From Flammeovirga aprica JL-4 (GTDB taxonomy: Bacteria > Bacteroidota > Bacteroidia > Cytophagales > Flammeovirgaceae), in the NCBI RefSeq assembly GCF_012844305.1, contig NZ_JABANE010000023.1, forward strand, positions 29,986 through 93,985: DNA of 64,000 bases, given 5' to 3'. Below the pieces are notes generated by a model. That model had not been told where the DNA came from. It did not search any database and worked only from the letters and a program-made list of their open reading frames with translations. Positions 46,443-54,559 of this stretch are shown in pieces; the stretch's first letter is position 1, and the number at the start of each line of letters is the position of its first letter. Position numbers and translations under genes: made by a program.

Positions 46443-48125
46443 ATGAAAAAAAAGCACATTCTCTTTACTGTTTTATTACTGCTCTTTAGTTTTATCTTTT
46501 ATTTCTTTACTGCAGGTCAAAGAATGCTGGAAGAGTTTGCTGCTCAAACCTTAAAGGAAGTAGCATTAGGAAAAAATGGGAAAGGTTATTTTGTCAACTT
46601 TCAAGAGTTTTCTATCGAATGGGGCAACAGTAGAATTGAGGCCACAGGTATCAGTATTATTCCACATATCAATCAAGAAAAAAACAGCTGGGTCAATGGT
46701 ACTGTAGACACACTTATCATTGAGTTTTCTAACCTCTATCTTGGAGCGCTTTCAAAAAATATTACCATTGAGGATTTAAGAATAATACATCCTAATTTTC
46801 AATATTTCTGGAATGAAAACACTCAAAATAAAAACAAGAAAGTGCATAACCCTATCCCAAAATTTGATGCACTTAGAGCTCGTTTATCCAAAATAGGTAT
46901 CCATACAATCAGCATTTTGAATACCGAATTCAATGGTTATTTAGTCACCAATAATTACAATCACCTCCATATTTTCCACACTTCACAAAACTTTATTCTT
47001 GAAGGTTTAAAATTCAACTTGGACTCTTTAGACAACAAAAATAAAGTGGTAGACTTAGAGAAGTTTCATTTTTCAAGCGGGCCTACTTTTATGAAGGGCC
47101 ACAAAGATTTATATCAGTATCAATTTGATACGCTCCTGATCAGCAATACAGGAGATTTTTTCAAGTTAGGAGGTCTCAAGCTGTCTCCTCAGTATAGTGA
47201 TGATACTTTCTTTAAAATGATTGGAAAACAAACAGATCGTTTTATTGTAGAGATTGAATCGTTGGAAGGACATGGACTCGCTGAAAAGGAACTGTTCAAT
47301 CAAGACCGTTTCCATTTAGATAAAATCATTATCAATTCACTAAATGCCAATATCTACAGAGACAAGAACTTTGAGGAAGATTCCTCCGTGATAAAACAAC
47401 TTCCACATATAAGTTTAAAAGCATTAGATTTTCAATTGGCAATTGACAGTATTGAACTTAAAAATAGTCAGCTAACATATCAGGAAAAAAGTAAAGATGC
47501 CACACACGCTGGCCACCTCCCAATCACACATATCAATGGGGTCATCTCTGACGTCAATAATAAAAATGAAAATATCATCCAACTAGAACTTGCTTGTGAA
47601 CTCCTGGATAAAGCAGACACAAAGCTTTCTATTGATGTATTTTTAGGGAGAAAAGAGCCTTATTTTATGACGGCGGAAGGACATATTGACGCTTTTCCAC
47701 TTTCGGCTTTAAATCAATTTACGCATGATAATATGGGAGTACAATTTCAAAGAGGAATTGCTACTGCCATTGATTTTAATGCGCAACTGAATGACTCAAT
47801 AGGAAGGGGAAACTTAGATTTTTTCTATCAAGATTTAAAAATTAAAATCACCGGAAAGAATGACAGCAAATCAAGCGTAATAGAATCAATTGCAGGGTTT
47901 GCCGCTAATAATTTGGTACACCGCAATAATTTCAAAAACAGAAAACCAAGGCACGCACCTTTGTATTATAAAAGAATACAATACAAATCATTTATTCATT
48001 ATCTCATTCATACCGTAATGTCTGGAGCACAGACAGCTGTAATTGGTACTTATAGCCAACTTCCTGATGACGAAAAAAAGGCTTATAAAAAGCATAAAAG
48101 GGACGCTAAAAAGAAACATCACTAA
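46443..48125 (+). CDS. AsmA-like membrane-anchored protein of unknown function
   Basis: The 560-residue protein has a single N-terminal transmembrane anchor (LFTVLLLLFSFIFYFF) and a long beta-rich periplasmic body. Features resemble AsmA/DUF748-type proteins: an early VNFQEFSIEWGNSRIEATGI repeat unit, TVDTLIIEFSNLYLG, NITIEDLRIIHPN, and later ARLSKIGIHTISILNTEFNG. The C-terminus has a hydrophobic stretch (VMSGAQTAVIGTY) and a very basic tail (KKHKRDAKKKHH). AsmA-like proteins are linked to lipid transport or outer-membrane homeostasis; that role is inferred by resemblance only. It converges with the yjbQ-like gene with a 4-bp gap. Confidence 0.6.
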   Translation: MKKKHILFTVLLLLFSFIFYFFTAGQRMLEEFAAQTLKEVALGKNGKGYFVNFQEFSIEWGNSRIEATGISIIPHINQEKNSWVNGTVDTLIIEFSNLYLGALSKNITIEDLRIIHPNFQYFWNENTQNKNKKVHNPIPKFDALRARLSKIGIHTISILNTEFNGYLVTNNYNHLHIFHTSQNFILEGLKFNLDSLDNKNKVVDLEKFHFSSGPTFMKGHKDLYQYQFDTLLISNTGDFFKLGGLKLSPQYSDDTFFKMIGKQTDRFIVEIESLEGHGLAEKELFNQDRFHLDKIIINSLNANIYRDKNFEEDSSVIKQLPHISLKALDFQLAIDSIELKNSQLTYQEKSKDATHAGHLPITHINGVISDVNNKNENIIQLELACELLDKADTKLSIDVFLGRKEPYFMTAEGHIDAFPLSALNQFTHDNMGVQFQRGIATAIDFNAQLNDSIGRGNLDFFYQDLKIKITGKNDSKSSVIESIAGFAANNLVHRNNFKNRKPRHAPLYYKRIQYKSFIHYLIHTVMSGAQTAVIGTYSQLPDDEKKAYKKHKRDAKKKHH

Positions 48126-48129
48126 TAGA

Positions 48130-48546
48130 CTACTCTCCTATAAAAGTAAGCACCAACCTTCGGCTTCCGCCTCTGTCTCTATGTTCACCAAGATAAATAC
48201 CCTGCCATGTTCCCAATAACGGTCTACCATTACCGATAGGCAAAGAGACACTACTTCCTAATGTTGATGCCTTCAAATGAGCTGGCATATCATCAGGACC
48301 TTCATAGGTATGTTCATAATATGGAGCGTTTTCAGGATATACTTTGTTGAAATGTGATTCAAAATCTGTTCTCACCGAAGGGTCAGCATTTTCATTGATG
48401 GTAAGTGATGCTGAAGTGTGCTGAATAAACACCTGTAGAATACCGTTTTTCCCACTCAGTTCTGGCATTTGAGCCAATACCTCATCAGTAATAATATGAT
48501 AACCTCTTGAATAAGGTCTTAATGCAATTGTCTTTTGAATAACCAT
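48130..48546 (-). CDS. YjbQ family protein (UPF0047)
   Basis: The 138-residue protein spans the whole UPF0047/YjbQ domain. Signature pieces are VFIQHTSASLTINENADPSV and LPIGNGRPLLGTWQGIYLGEHRDRGGSRRLVLTF, with the conserved His and Glu residues. Some family members complement thiamine-phosphate synthase mutants weakly; the true role is open. It stands on the minus strand next to a thioredoxin-like gene whose terminator separates the two. Confidence 0.92.
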   Translation of the reverse strand: MVIQKTIALRPYSRGYHIITDEVLAQMPELSGKNGILQVFIQHTSASLTINENADPSVRTDFESHFNKVYPENAPYYEHTYEGPDDMPAHLKASTLGSSVSLPIGNGRPLLGTWQGIYLGEHRDRGGSRRLVLTFIGE

Positions 48547-48558
48547 AGTCCAAAAATA

Positions 48559-48593
48559 AAAAAACTGTATGAGTCTACCCCATACAGTTTTTT
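48559..48593 (-). terminator. Terminator after the TlpA-like gene
   Basis: A 12-bp stem (48560-48571 with 48581-48592) with a 9-nt loop. On the minus strand it is followed by an A/T-rich U-run, and it lies between the TlpA-like gene and yjbQ. Confidence 0.75.
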
Positions 48594-48612
48594 AAATATT
48601 TTGTGATTGATA

Positions 48613-49095
48613 TTATATTCCTAATTTTTTAAATAAAGATTTAATTTCTGAAGAAGATGGACGTGGAGCATTTGACTCTTTTACTTTTCCGTCTTTATCT
48701 AATAAAATAAATCTTGGAATTGCTGAAATATTAAACTTCTCTATGAAATCTTGATTTCCTGAATAATGGAATTGATTACCGTGTAATTCTTTTTTCTCCA
48801 CCATTTTCTTCCAAGCTTTAGTGTCTTGATCAACTGACAAACTTACAAAAACCACATCTCCATCTTTATGGCTTTCTTCCAAAGCTTTTAACGAAGGAAT
48901 TTCTCCCAGACACGGTCCGCACCATGAGGCCCAAACATCTATGTAAACATATTTCCCTTTAAAATCAGTAAGGTTCACTTCATTTCCTTTTAGATCTTTA
49001 AATGTATAGACACTATCTTTCTCAACATTTAAAAAACTGAATAAAGTGATTGATATAAGCAGTGTTAAGGTAGTAATTATATTATTTTTTTTCAT
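48613..49095 (-). CDS. TlpA-like exported thioredoxin-fold protein
   Basis: The 160-residue protein has an N-terminal signal or anchor segment (IITTLTLLISITLFSFL). A thioredoxin fold follows, with the redox motif in VWASWCGPCLGEIPSL (CGPC) and the cis-Pro in ISAIPRFILLD. TlpA/ResA-type proteins keep cysteines reduced in the periplasm, for cytochrome maturation or general thiol exchange. The redox partner is not visible nearby. Confidence 0.88.
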   Translation of the reverse strand: MKKNNIITTLTLLISITLFSFLNVEKDSVYTFKDLKGNEVNLTDFKGKYVYIDVWASWCGPCLGEIPSLKALEESHKDGDVVFVSLSVDQDTKAWKKMVEKKELHGNQFHYSGNQDFIEKFNISAIPRFILLDKDGKVKESNAPRPSSSEIKSLFKKLGI

Positions 49096-49394
49096 TGTTC
49101 TCTGATTTATAAATTAAGTTTCTAAAGAGTGTTTTTATATATAACGATGTAAAGTTGATAAAAATTTCAATGTTGTTGATAGGAGATACTTCCTTAAATT
49201 CAGACAATTTTTCCTTTGTGATCGACAATAAATGTAAGATAAAACAGACATTCAATTAAAATCGGAAACTTTGGATTTGCTTTTTTAGCCTACTCACTCA
49301 GCATTAGAATATCATCACGAAGCTATTTCTATTCTGGCTTAATTAAACTAAAGTATAATTATCCAACTCATCCCAATTTCAAATATGTAAAAGC
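49096..49394. other. 299-bp intergenic region
   Basis: It separates the TlpA-like and FkbM-like genes, both read leftwards. I see no ORF, hairpin or repeat that I can support. Confidence 0.5.
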
Positions 49395-50348
49395 TTAAAA
49401 AATACTTTTAAACTTCTTCACCACTTCATCTACAAATGCTTCAGACCAGAAGTTCTTTTTAATCTTAGAGTAAACGTCCTTTTCAATTTCATTAAAAATT
49501 GGATCTGAAAATAGTTCTTTACCTTTTCTTGCCAACTCTAAAGCCACCACATATTCTTTATTGATAATGGTGAAAAGCAGTCCTAATAAAAAGTCTCGAA
49601 TATCAATATTTTCTTTCTCCAGGTTATTTAAATACGAAATTTCCACCCACAAAGGTGCCTTTTTCAAAGTTACTTTCGCTAATCTTTTATTGATAGCACC
49701 CGAAAAAAGGTTTTCGTATGTTTCATGATTACCACGGATGACCTTTTGCACTTCATATTCTGAAAGCCAGAAATTCTTATCTGCCATATAATTCAAAATA
49801 GAGCTGGCATTGTCTTCTCCATTATAAGTCTGGGTAAGACCTGGCTCAAAATCTATAGCGAGAGTATTATCTTGAATAGAAGTATCCAAGCTTCTCCAAA
49901 TACGGAGATCAATACCCTGAGAATCTGTCTTCAACCAGTCAATGTAGCCTAAAGATAATTTCTCCAGTGCATGACTGATAGAAATGTTATTAAGCTGAAT
50001 AGTTCTGTCCAGCTCAAAGAAGGGAGAAAAAATATAATCTTTTACACTATCAGGGTTCGGTAGCAAAGTACTCGAACAGTAAGGACTTTTTGTCAGATAA
50101 AAATCTAGTTTCTCTACTTCCTGATCAGAAACTATACAATTGAATTTATAGAGCTTTTTAAAACCTTGATTATCTTCTTCTGAAATATCAAATTTTCTAT
50201 CATCTGCATCAAAAGCAATACAAATGCAGTAAGGAGCTATTTCTTTCCACTTTGCATGGATTTCTCCTGATGCTCCAACATCTACTAATACAGGTGGTTT
50301 GTTTGTAAATTCTTCTCTTGAGAGAATTCGTTTGGCGATTGAATGCAT
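49395..50348 (-). CDS. FkbM-like SAM-dependent methyltransferase
   Basis: The 317-residue protein has a Rossmann-like N-terminal half: the SAM motif I reads PVLVDVGASGEIHAKW, then CICIAFDADDRKF. The family region DWLKTDSQGIDLRIWRSLD (usually D-x-x-K-x-D-x-x-G) supports the FkbM assignment. The C-terminal ~100 residues are Lys/Glu-rich and unrecognised. FkbM-type enzymes O-methylate sugars or secondary metabolites; the substrate here is unknown. MITE copy C lies about 50 bp upstream of its start. Confidence 0.72.
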   Translation of the reverse strand: MHSIAKRILSREEFTNKPPVLVDVGASGEIHAKWKEIAPYCICIAFDADDRKFDISEEDNQGFKKLYKFNCIVSDQEVEKLDFYLTKSPYCSSTLLPNPDSVKDYIFSPFFELDRTIQLNNISISHALEKLSLGYIDWLKTDSQGIDLRIWRSLDTSIQDNTLAIDFEPGLTQTYNGEDNASSILNYMADKNFWLSEYEVQKVIRGNHETYENLFSGAINKRLAKVTLKKAPLWVEISYLNNLEKENIDIRDFLLGLLFTIINKEYVVALELARKGKELFSDPIFNEIEKDVYSKIKKNFWSEAFVDEVVKKFKSIF

Positions 50349-50401
50349 ATTAACTGTTCTTTTACCTTAAGCGGTACCAAATATACATTTTTATCAACAA
50401 C

Positions 50402-50567
50402 TAAGAGTATGATTGGAATATATATTTTAGAAGTAAAAATTTTCCATTTTAGGTTGTGAGGAAATTAATTTCAGAGAAAATAGTGGTTCTATGGTTGATG
50501 AAATTAATAAACTCACGTTCTGAAAGGAGAAATTTTTACTAAAATAGATGTTTCAAACATGCTCTAA
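50402..50567 (+). mobile_element. MITE-like element, copy C (166 bp)
   Basis: The best-preserved copy: left end TAAGAGTATGATTGGAATAT and right end (reverse complement) TTAGAGCATGTTTGAAACAT continue as inverted repeats for about 38 bp. The centre shares the AGAGAAAATAGTGGTTCTAT segment and the AAATTAATAAACTCACGTTC segment with copies A and B. No coding capacity. Confidence 0.75.
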
Positions 50568-50698
50568 ATATCAAATCAAAAAATAGTTTATGTAATTCTA
50601 TCAATTATAGAATGTTTCTAGCCTAAAAAGAACAATGTATAAAACAACTCTTCCTTGATTGCTCCAACTCAACTCTTTGGTTGAAAAAAGAATAAAAA

Positions 50699-50736
50699 TA
50701 AAAAGGCCGAAGAGTAAAAATACTCAACGACCTTCT
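50699..50736 (-). terminator. Terminator after htpG
   Basis: On the minus strand a long imperfect stem (AAGGTCG...CGGCCTT outside, GAGTA...TACTC inside, one T-T internal mismatch pair) is followed by TTTTTATTTTT. It lies 43 bp after the htpG stop. Confidence 0.75.
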
Positions 50737-50778
50737 ATTAACGGTTCAAAAATTCACTCTTAAAGAGCGAACTCCTGA

Positions 50779-52653
50779 TTAGATAATTTCTAATGAACGG
50801 TTGATAAATGCAGTAAGATCAGCACCTTTCAAGTTACCTTGAGAAAGTTTTGCTAAATCATAAGCATGTTTCACCAATTTATCTTGAGCTGCAGTATCTT
50901 CTTCTTTCAAGATTCTACCTACAAGTTCGCTGTTTCCGTTGATAGTTACTGTATCAGCACCAGGGAAACCACCGAACATGCCACCCATTCCACCTTGCAT
51001 TGCAGACATTTCTTCCATTCTACGCATGAACTCAGGCTTAGTGATCATTACCGGCAATTCGTCAGCAGTCATCGCCTCTACTTTTGGCTCTAACTTGTCA
51101 TCATTCAAGGCACGCTTGAAGATCTCTACCAACTTCTTAGTTTCGTCCTCTGTTAATACAGATTCGTTTTTCTCGTCCGTTTCAATCAAGTTATTTACCG
51201 TATCAGAGTCGATACGCTTCATTGTGATGTTTTCGAACTTGTGCTCTGTGTTGCTCACAAAGTGGCTGTCGATCATCGTATCCATTTTCAAGATATCATA
51301 TCCTTTCTTCTTCGCCGCTTGGATATAAGTATCTTGCGTACCTTGGTCAGTAGCATAAAGGAATACGTGCTTGCCGTCCTTGTCAATTTGGTTAGAAGCG
51401 ATATGTTCTTTGTACTCCTCTAAAGTAAATTTCTTACCGTCGATGTTTTCAAACAAACCGAATTTCTTTGCTTTGTCAAAGAACTTGTCGTCTGTCATCA
51501 TACCATACTTCACGAACAAACCGATGCTCTCCCACTTCGTCTCATAGCTTTCTCTTTCATTTTTGAACAAGCTGCTCAAACGATCTGCAACCTTACGAGT
51601 TACATAGCTAGAGATTTTCTTCACGTTCGCATCCGACTGTAAGTAAGATCTCGATACGTTCAATGGAATGTCTGGAGAATCAATTACACCGTGCATTAAG
51701 CGTAAGAACTCAGGCATGATTTCCTCTACATTGTCAGTGATAAACACCTGACGAGAGTACAATTGAATCTTATCTTTATGAGGAGTGATATCTTCTTTTA
51801 CTTTAGGGAAGTAAAGGATACCAGTCAATTCAAATGGGTAATCCACGTTTAAGTGAATCCAGAATAAAGGCTCTTCAGACATTGGGTACAACTCTTTGTA
51901 GAAGTTGATGTAATCCTCGTCTGTTAATGTCTTAGGATCTTTTGTCCAAAGTGGCTCTTTTTGGTTGATGATATGTGGCTCAACGATTTCTACGTCTTTT
52001 GCATCATCACCTTCACCTTCTTTTTCTGTTCTTTTATCTACACCTACTTGGATAGCGATAGGCATAAACTTAGAGTATCTGTTTAAGATAGTACGTAAAC
52101 GGTGCTCGTCTACAAACTCTTCAGAATCCTCATTGACATGAAGTACAATTGTAGTACCTCTGTCTGCTTTGTCAGCATCAGTGATTTCATAAGTAGTTGA
52201 ACCATCACAAGTCCATTTTACTGACGGAGCATCTTTGAAAGATTTTGTGATTACTTCAACATGGTCAGAAACCATAAATGCTGAATAGAAACCAAGACCG
52301 AATTTACCGATGATTGTAGAAGTATCTACATCTTTGAATTTCTCAACAAATTCAGTAGCACCAGAAAATGCCACTTGGTTGATATATTTTTCAACTTCAT
52401 CCTCACTCATACCGATACCATGGTCAGTGATTGAAATTGTTTTTGCTTCCTTGTCTACATCAACCTGAATCGTTAGATCACCTAGTTCACCATCAAACTC
52501 GCCCATTGAAGCAAGTTTTTGAAGTTTCTGAGTTGCATCAACTGCATTGGCTACCAACTCACGTAAAAAAATGTCGTGATCTGAGTATAAGAACTTTTTA
52601 ATGATAGGAAAGATATTTTCAGTATTTACTGAAATAGAACCTTTTGCTGCCAT
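50779..52653 (-). CDS. htpG: Molecular chaperone HtpG (Hsp90)
   Basis: This ATP-dependent chaperone has 624 residues, the usual bacterial length. The N-terminal GHKL ATPase has the Asn/Asp motif in FLRELVANAVDATQKL, DHGIGMSEDEVEKYI and GKFGLGFYSAFMV. The middle domain has the catalytic Arg region NVSRSYLQSD. The C-terminal dimer domain ends FINRSLEII. The charged linker is short as in other bacterial HtpG. It is a lone gene with a long upstream region (52654-53323), and no CIRCE-type inverted repeat was seen. Confidence 0.95.
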   Translation of the reverse strand: MAAKGSISVNTENIFPIIKKFLYSDHDIFLRELVANAVDATQKLQKLASMGEFDGELGDLTIQVDVDKEAKTISITDHGIGMSEDEVEKYINQVAFSGATEFVEKFKDVDTSTIIGKFGLGFYSAFMVSDHVEVITKSFKDAPSVKWTCDGSTTYEITDADKADRGTTIVLHVNEDSEEFVDEHRLRTILNRYSKFMPIAIQVGVDKRTEKEGEGDDAKDVEIVEPHIINQKEPLWTKDPKTLTDEDYINFYKELYPMSEEPLFWIHLNVDYPFELTGILYFPKVKEDITPHKDKIQLYSRQVFITDNVEEIMPEFLRLMHGVIDSPDIPLNVSRSYLQSDANVKKISSYVTRKVADRLSSLFKNERESYETKWESIGLFVKYGMMTDDKFFDKAKKFGLFENIDGKKFTLEEYKEHIASNQIDKDGKHVFLYATDQGTQDTYIQAAKKKGYDILKMDTMIDSHFVSNTEHKFENITMKRIDSDTVNNLIETDEKNESVLTEDETKKLVEIFKRALNDDKLEPKVEAMTADELPVMITKPEFMRRMEEMSAMQGGMGGMFGGFPGADTVTINGNSELVGRILKEEDTAAQDKLVKHAYDLAKLSQGNLKGADLTAFINRSLEII

Positions 52654-53323
52654 GTTTATATTTTTTGTTTATTAAAATACTTATTTATTAAAGACCAAAA
52701 ACTTCTTGTTTAAAGTCATGTCTTTCTTTTCAAATTGCATTCCAAGACAAAAATTGGGTAAAATTGACACTCAAAACTGCCTATTTGTCAGTTTTGATTT
52801 TATTACTTTCATTAAAAAGGCCCTTTTTTTGGGTTAATATTAAAAATGTAATAGATTTGTAGACGACGTTGATAATTTTGGATGACATTTGAATATATTA
52901 ACATTCTGTGTAACGATTATCAAAGTCACATATAAACCATAGAAACACTCTCTTACTAAATATCTAACAACGGGTATAAAAGATTTAAACTAAATCAACA
53001 AGTCATATGTCTTTTACAGCATCATGTAAAAGATACCCCCTTTTAGAAACACATTTTAGTATATCACAGAGTTTTTCAAAACGTCGCAAAGTAATGACGT
53101 ATTATTTACTTTGCCTTTCAAATTTGTATAAGTAGTCACACATCATAATGAAAAGGCTGTTGAATGTTTCGACAGCTTTTTTCTTTTTATAAAACTCTTC
53201 CCTTTATTCAATTACACAATATTTACACTCGATATCAGCTTATTAATGACCTTTTAGAAATGATGTTATGAGCAATAGTTTCAAACAACTACCTTTGCAA
53301 AAAAAATCAAAATTGTTTTGTCC
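52654..53323. other. 670-bp intergenic region between divergent htpG and the DEAD-box helicase
   Basis: AT-rich. It must contain the promoters of both genes, but no convincing TTTG/TAnnTTTG pair was identified. Two hairpins are visible: 53010-53033 (perfect 9-bp stem, 6-nt loop) and a terminator-like one at 53151-53183 overlapping a 14-codon ORF. No RNA gene or larger ORF is supported. Confidence 0.5.
53151..53183 (+). terminator. Terminator-like hairpin upstream of the DEAD-box gene
   Basis: AAAAGGCTGT pairs with ACAGCTTTTTT with one bulged G, followed by TTCTTTTTAT. It lies about 140 bp before the helicase start, so a transcript from further upstream could end here. Weak: the stem is short. 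Confidence 0.4.
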
Positions 53324-54553
53324 ATGACATTTGAAGAATTGGGAGTGATCCCTGAAATACAAGAAGCGTTAGAAAACAGAGGGTATGATACGCCTACTCC
53401 TATTCAAGAAAAAGCTATTCCTTCTATTTTAGAAGGTCATGATTTACAAGGAAGTGCACAGACAGGTACTGGAAAAACAGCCGCTTTTTGTATTCCAATT
53501 ATTCAATTGTTGAAAAAGAATTCTAATAATGGACATAAAATAAGAGCATTAATCCTTACGCCCACACGTGAGCTCGCACTTCAGGTGGCTAATAACTTCA
53601 GTTTATACAATCAAAAAACAAAACTGAAACAGCTGGTGATCTTTGGAGGTATTCCTCATGATAAGCAGATAAAAAGGTTGAAACAAGGAGTGGAAGTACT
53701 TATTGCGACTCCAGGTAGATTGATGGATTTACATCAGCAAGGTTATGTGGATTTGAAACACATAGAAACTTTTGTGCTGGATGAAGCAGATAAAATGCTT
53801 GATATGGGATTTATCAACGATATTAAAAAAATCGTTAAGCTGATTCCTAAAAAAAGACAGACGCTTCTTTTCTCTGCCACAATGCCACCTAGCATTCAAG
53901 AAATAAGTAAATCTCTGCTTCATAAACCACTGAAAGTAGAAGTCACTCCGGTATCATCTACAGCAGACACCATTGATCAGTTTATCTATTACGTAGATAA
54001 AAGAAATAAGAAACAGCTTCTTTTTGAAATACTTGATGATGACAAAAAGGACAGTGTACTTATTTTTATGAGAACAAAAAGAGGTGCCAATCACTTAGCA
54101 AAAACACTGAATGAAAACCGTGTGAAAGCAGAGGCTATTCATGGTAATAAATCACAAACGGCACGTCAGAGGGCATTGGAAAACTTCAAGAAAAAGAAGA
54201 CGAGAATTTTGGTTGCAACAGATATTGCTGCTCGAGGAATTGATATCAGTCAATTGAAATATGTGATCAATTTTGAGATCCCTGAAGTAGCAGAGACGTA
54301 TGTGCATAGAATTGGCCGTTCGGGTAGAGCCGGTGAAGAGGGAATTGCTATTTCACTTGCTGATGGCACTGAACTTCAAGATGTAAAAAGTATTGAGAAA
54401 CTAATTGGCCACAAGATTCCTGAAATAAAAGAAAATCCATTTCCAATGCAGGAAAAGGATAAGGATATTGCACAGCGAGATGCCAAAAGAAAGAAACAGA
54501 TTAAAAGAAGTCGACAGGGAAATAGAAGAAAGAAAAAGCCGGAAAGTAAATAA
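53324..54553 (+). CDS. DEAD-box ATP-dependent RNA helicase, RhlE-like
   Basis: A DEAD-box helicase of 409 residues from the ATG at 53324 (the frame also opens at a TTG two codons earlier). All core motifs are present: the Q motif TPTPIQEKAIPSIL, AQTGTGKTAAF, PTRELALQV, TPGRLMDL, DEAD, SAT, RGIDISQ and HRIGRSGRAG. The C-terminal tail is very basic (RDAKRKKQIKRSRQGNRRKKK), typical of RhlE/CsdA-type enzymes acting in ribosome assembly or RNA decay. It converges with a histidine kinase gene (6-bp gap). Confidence 0.92.
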   Translation: MTFEELGVIPEIQEALENRGYDTPTPIQEKAIPSILEGHDLQGSAQTGTGKTAAFCIPIIQLLKKNSNNGHKIRALILTPTRELALQVANNFSLYNQKTKLKQLVIFGGIPHDKQIKRLKQGVEVLIATPGRLMDLHQQGYVDLKHIETFVLDEADKMLDMGFINDIKKIVKLIPKKRQTLLFSATMPPSIQEISKSLLHKPLKVEVTPVSSTADTIDQFIYYVDKRNKKQLLFEILDDDKKDSVLIFMRTKRGANHLAKTLNENRVKAEAIHGNKSQTARQRALENFKKKKTRILVATDIAARGIDISQLKYVINFEIPEVAETYVHRIGRSGRAGEEGIAISLADGTELQDVKSIEKLIGHKIPEIKENPFPMQEKDKDIAQRDAKRKKQIKRSRQGNRRKKKPESK

Positions 54554-54559
54554 CGGTCA

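Larger units (their letters stand above)
50349..50778. other. 430-bp intergenic region between htpG and the FkbM-like gene
   Basis: It contains MITE-like copy C (50402-50567) and the htpG terminator (50699-50736). The remaining ~130 bp are AT-rich with no clear feature. Confidence 0.6.
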
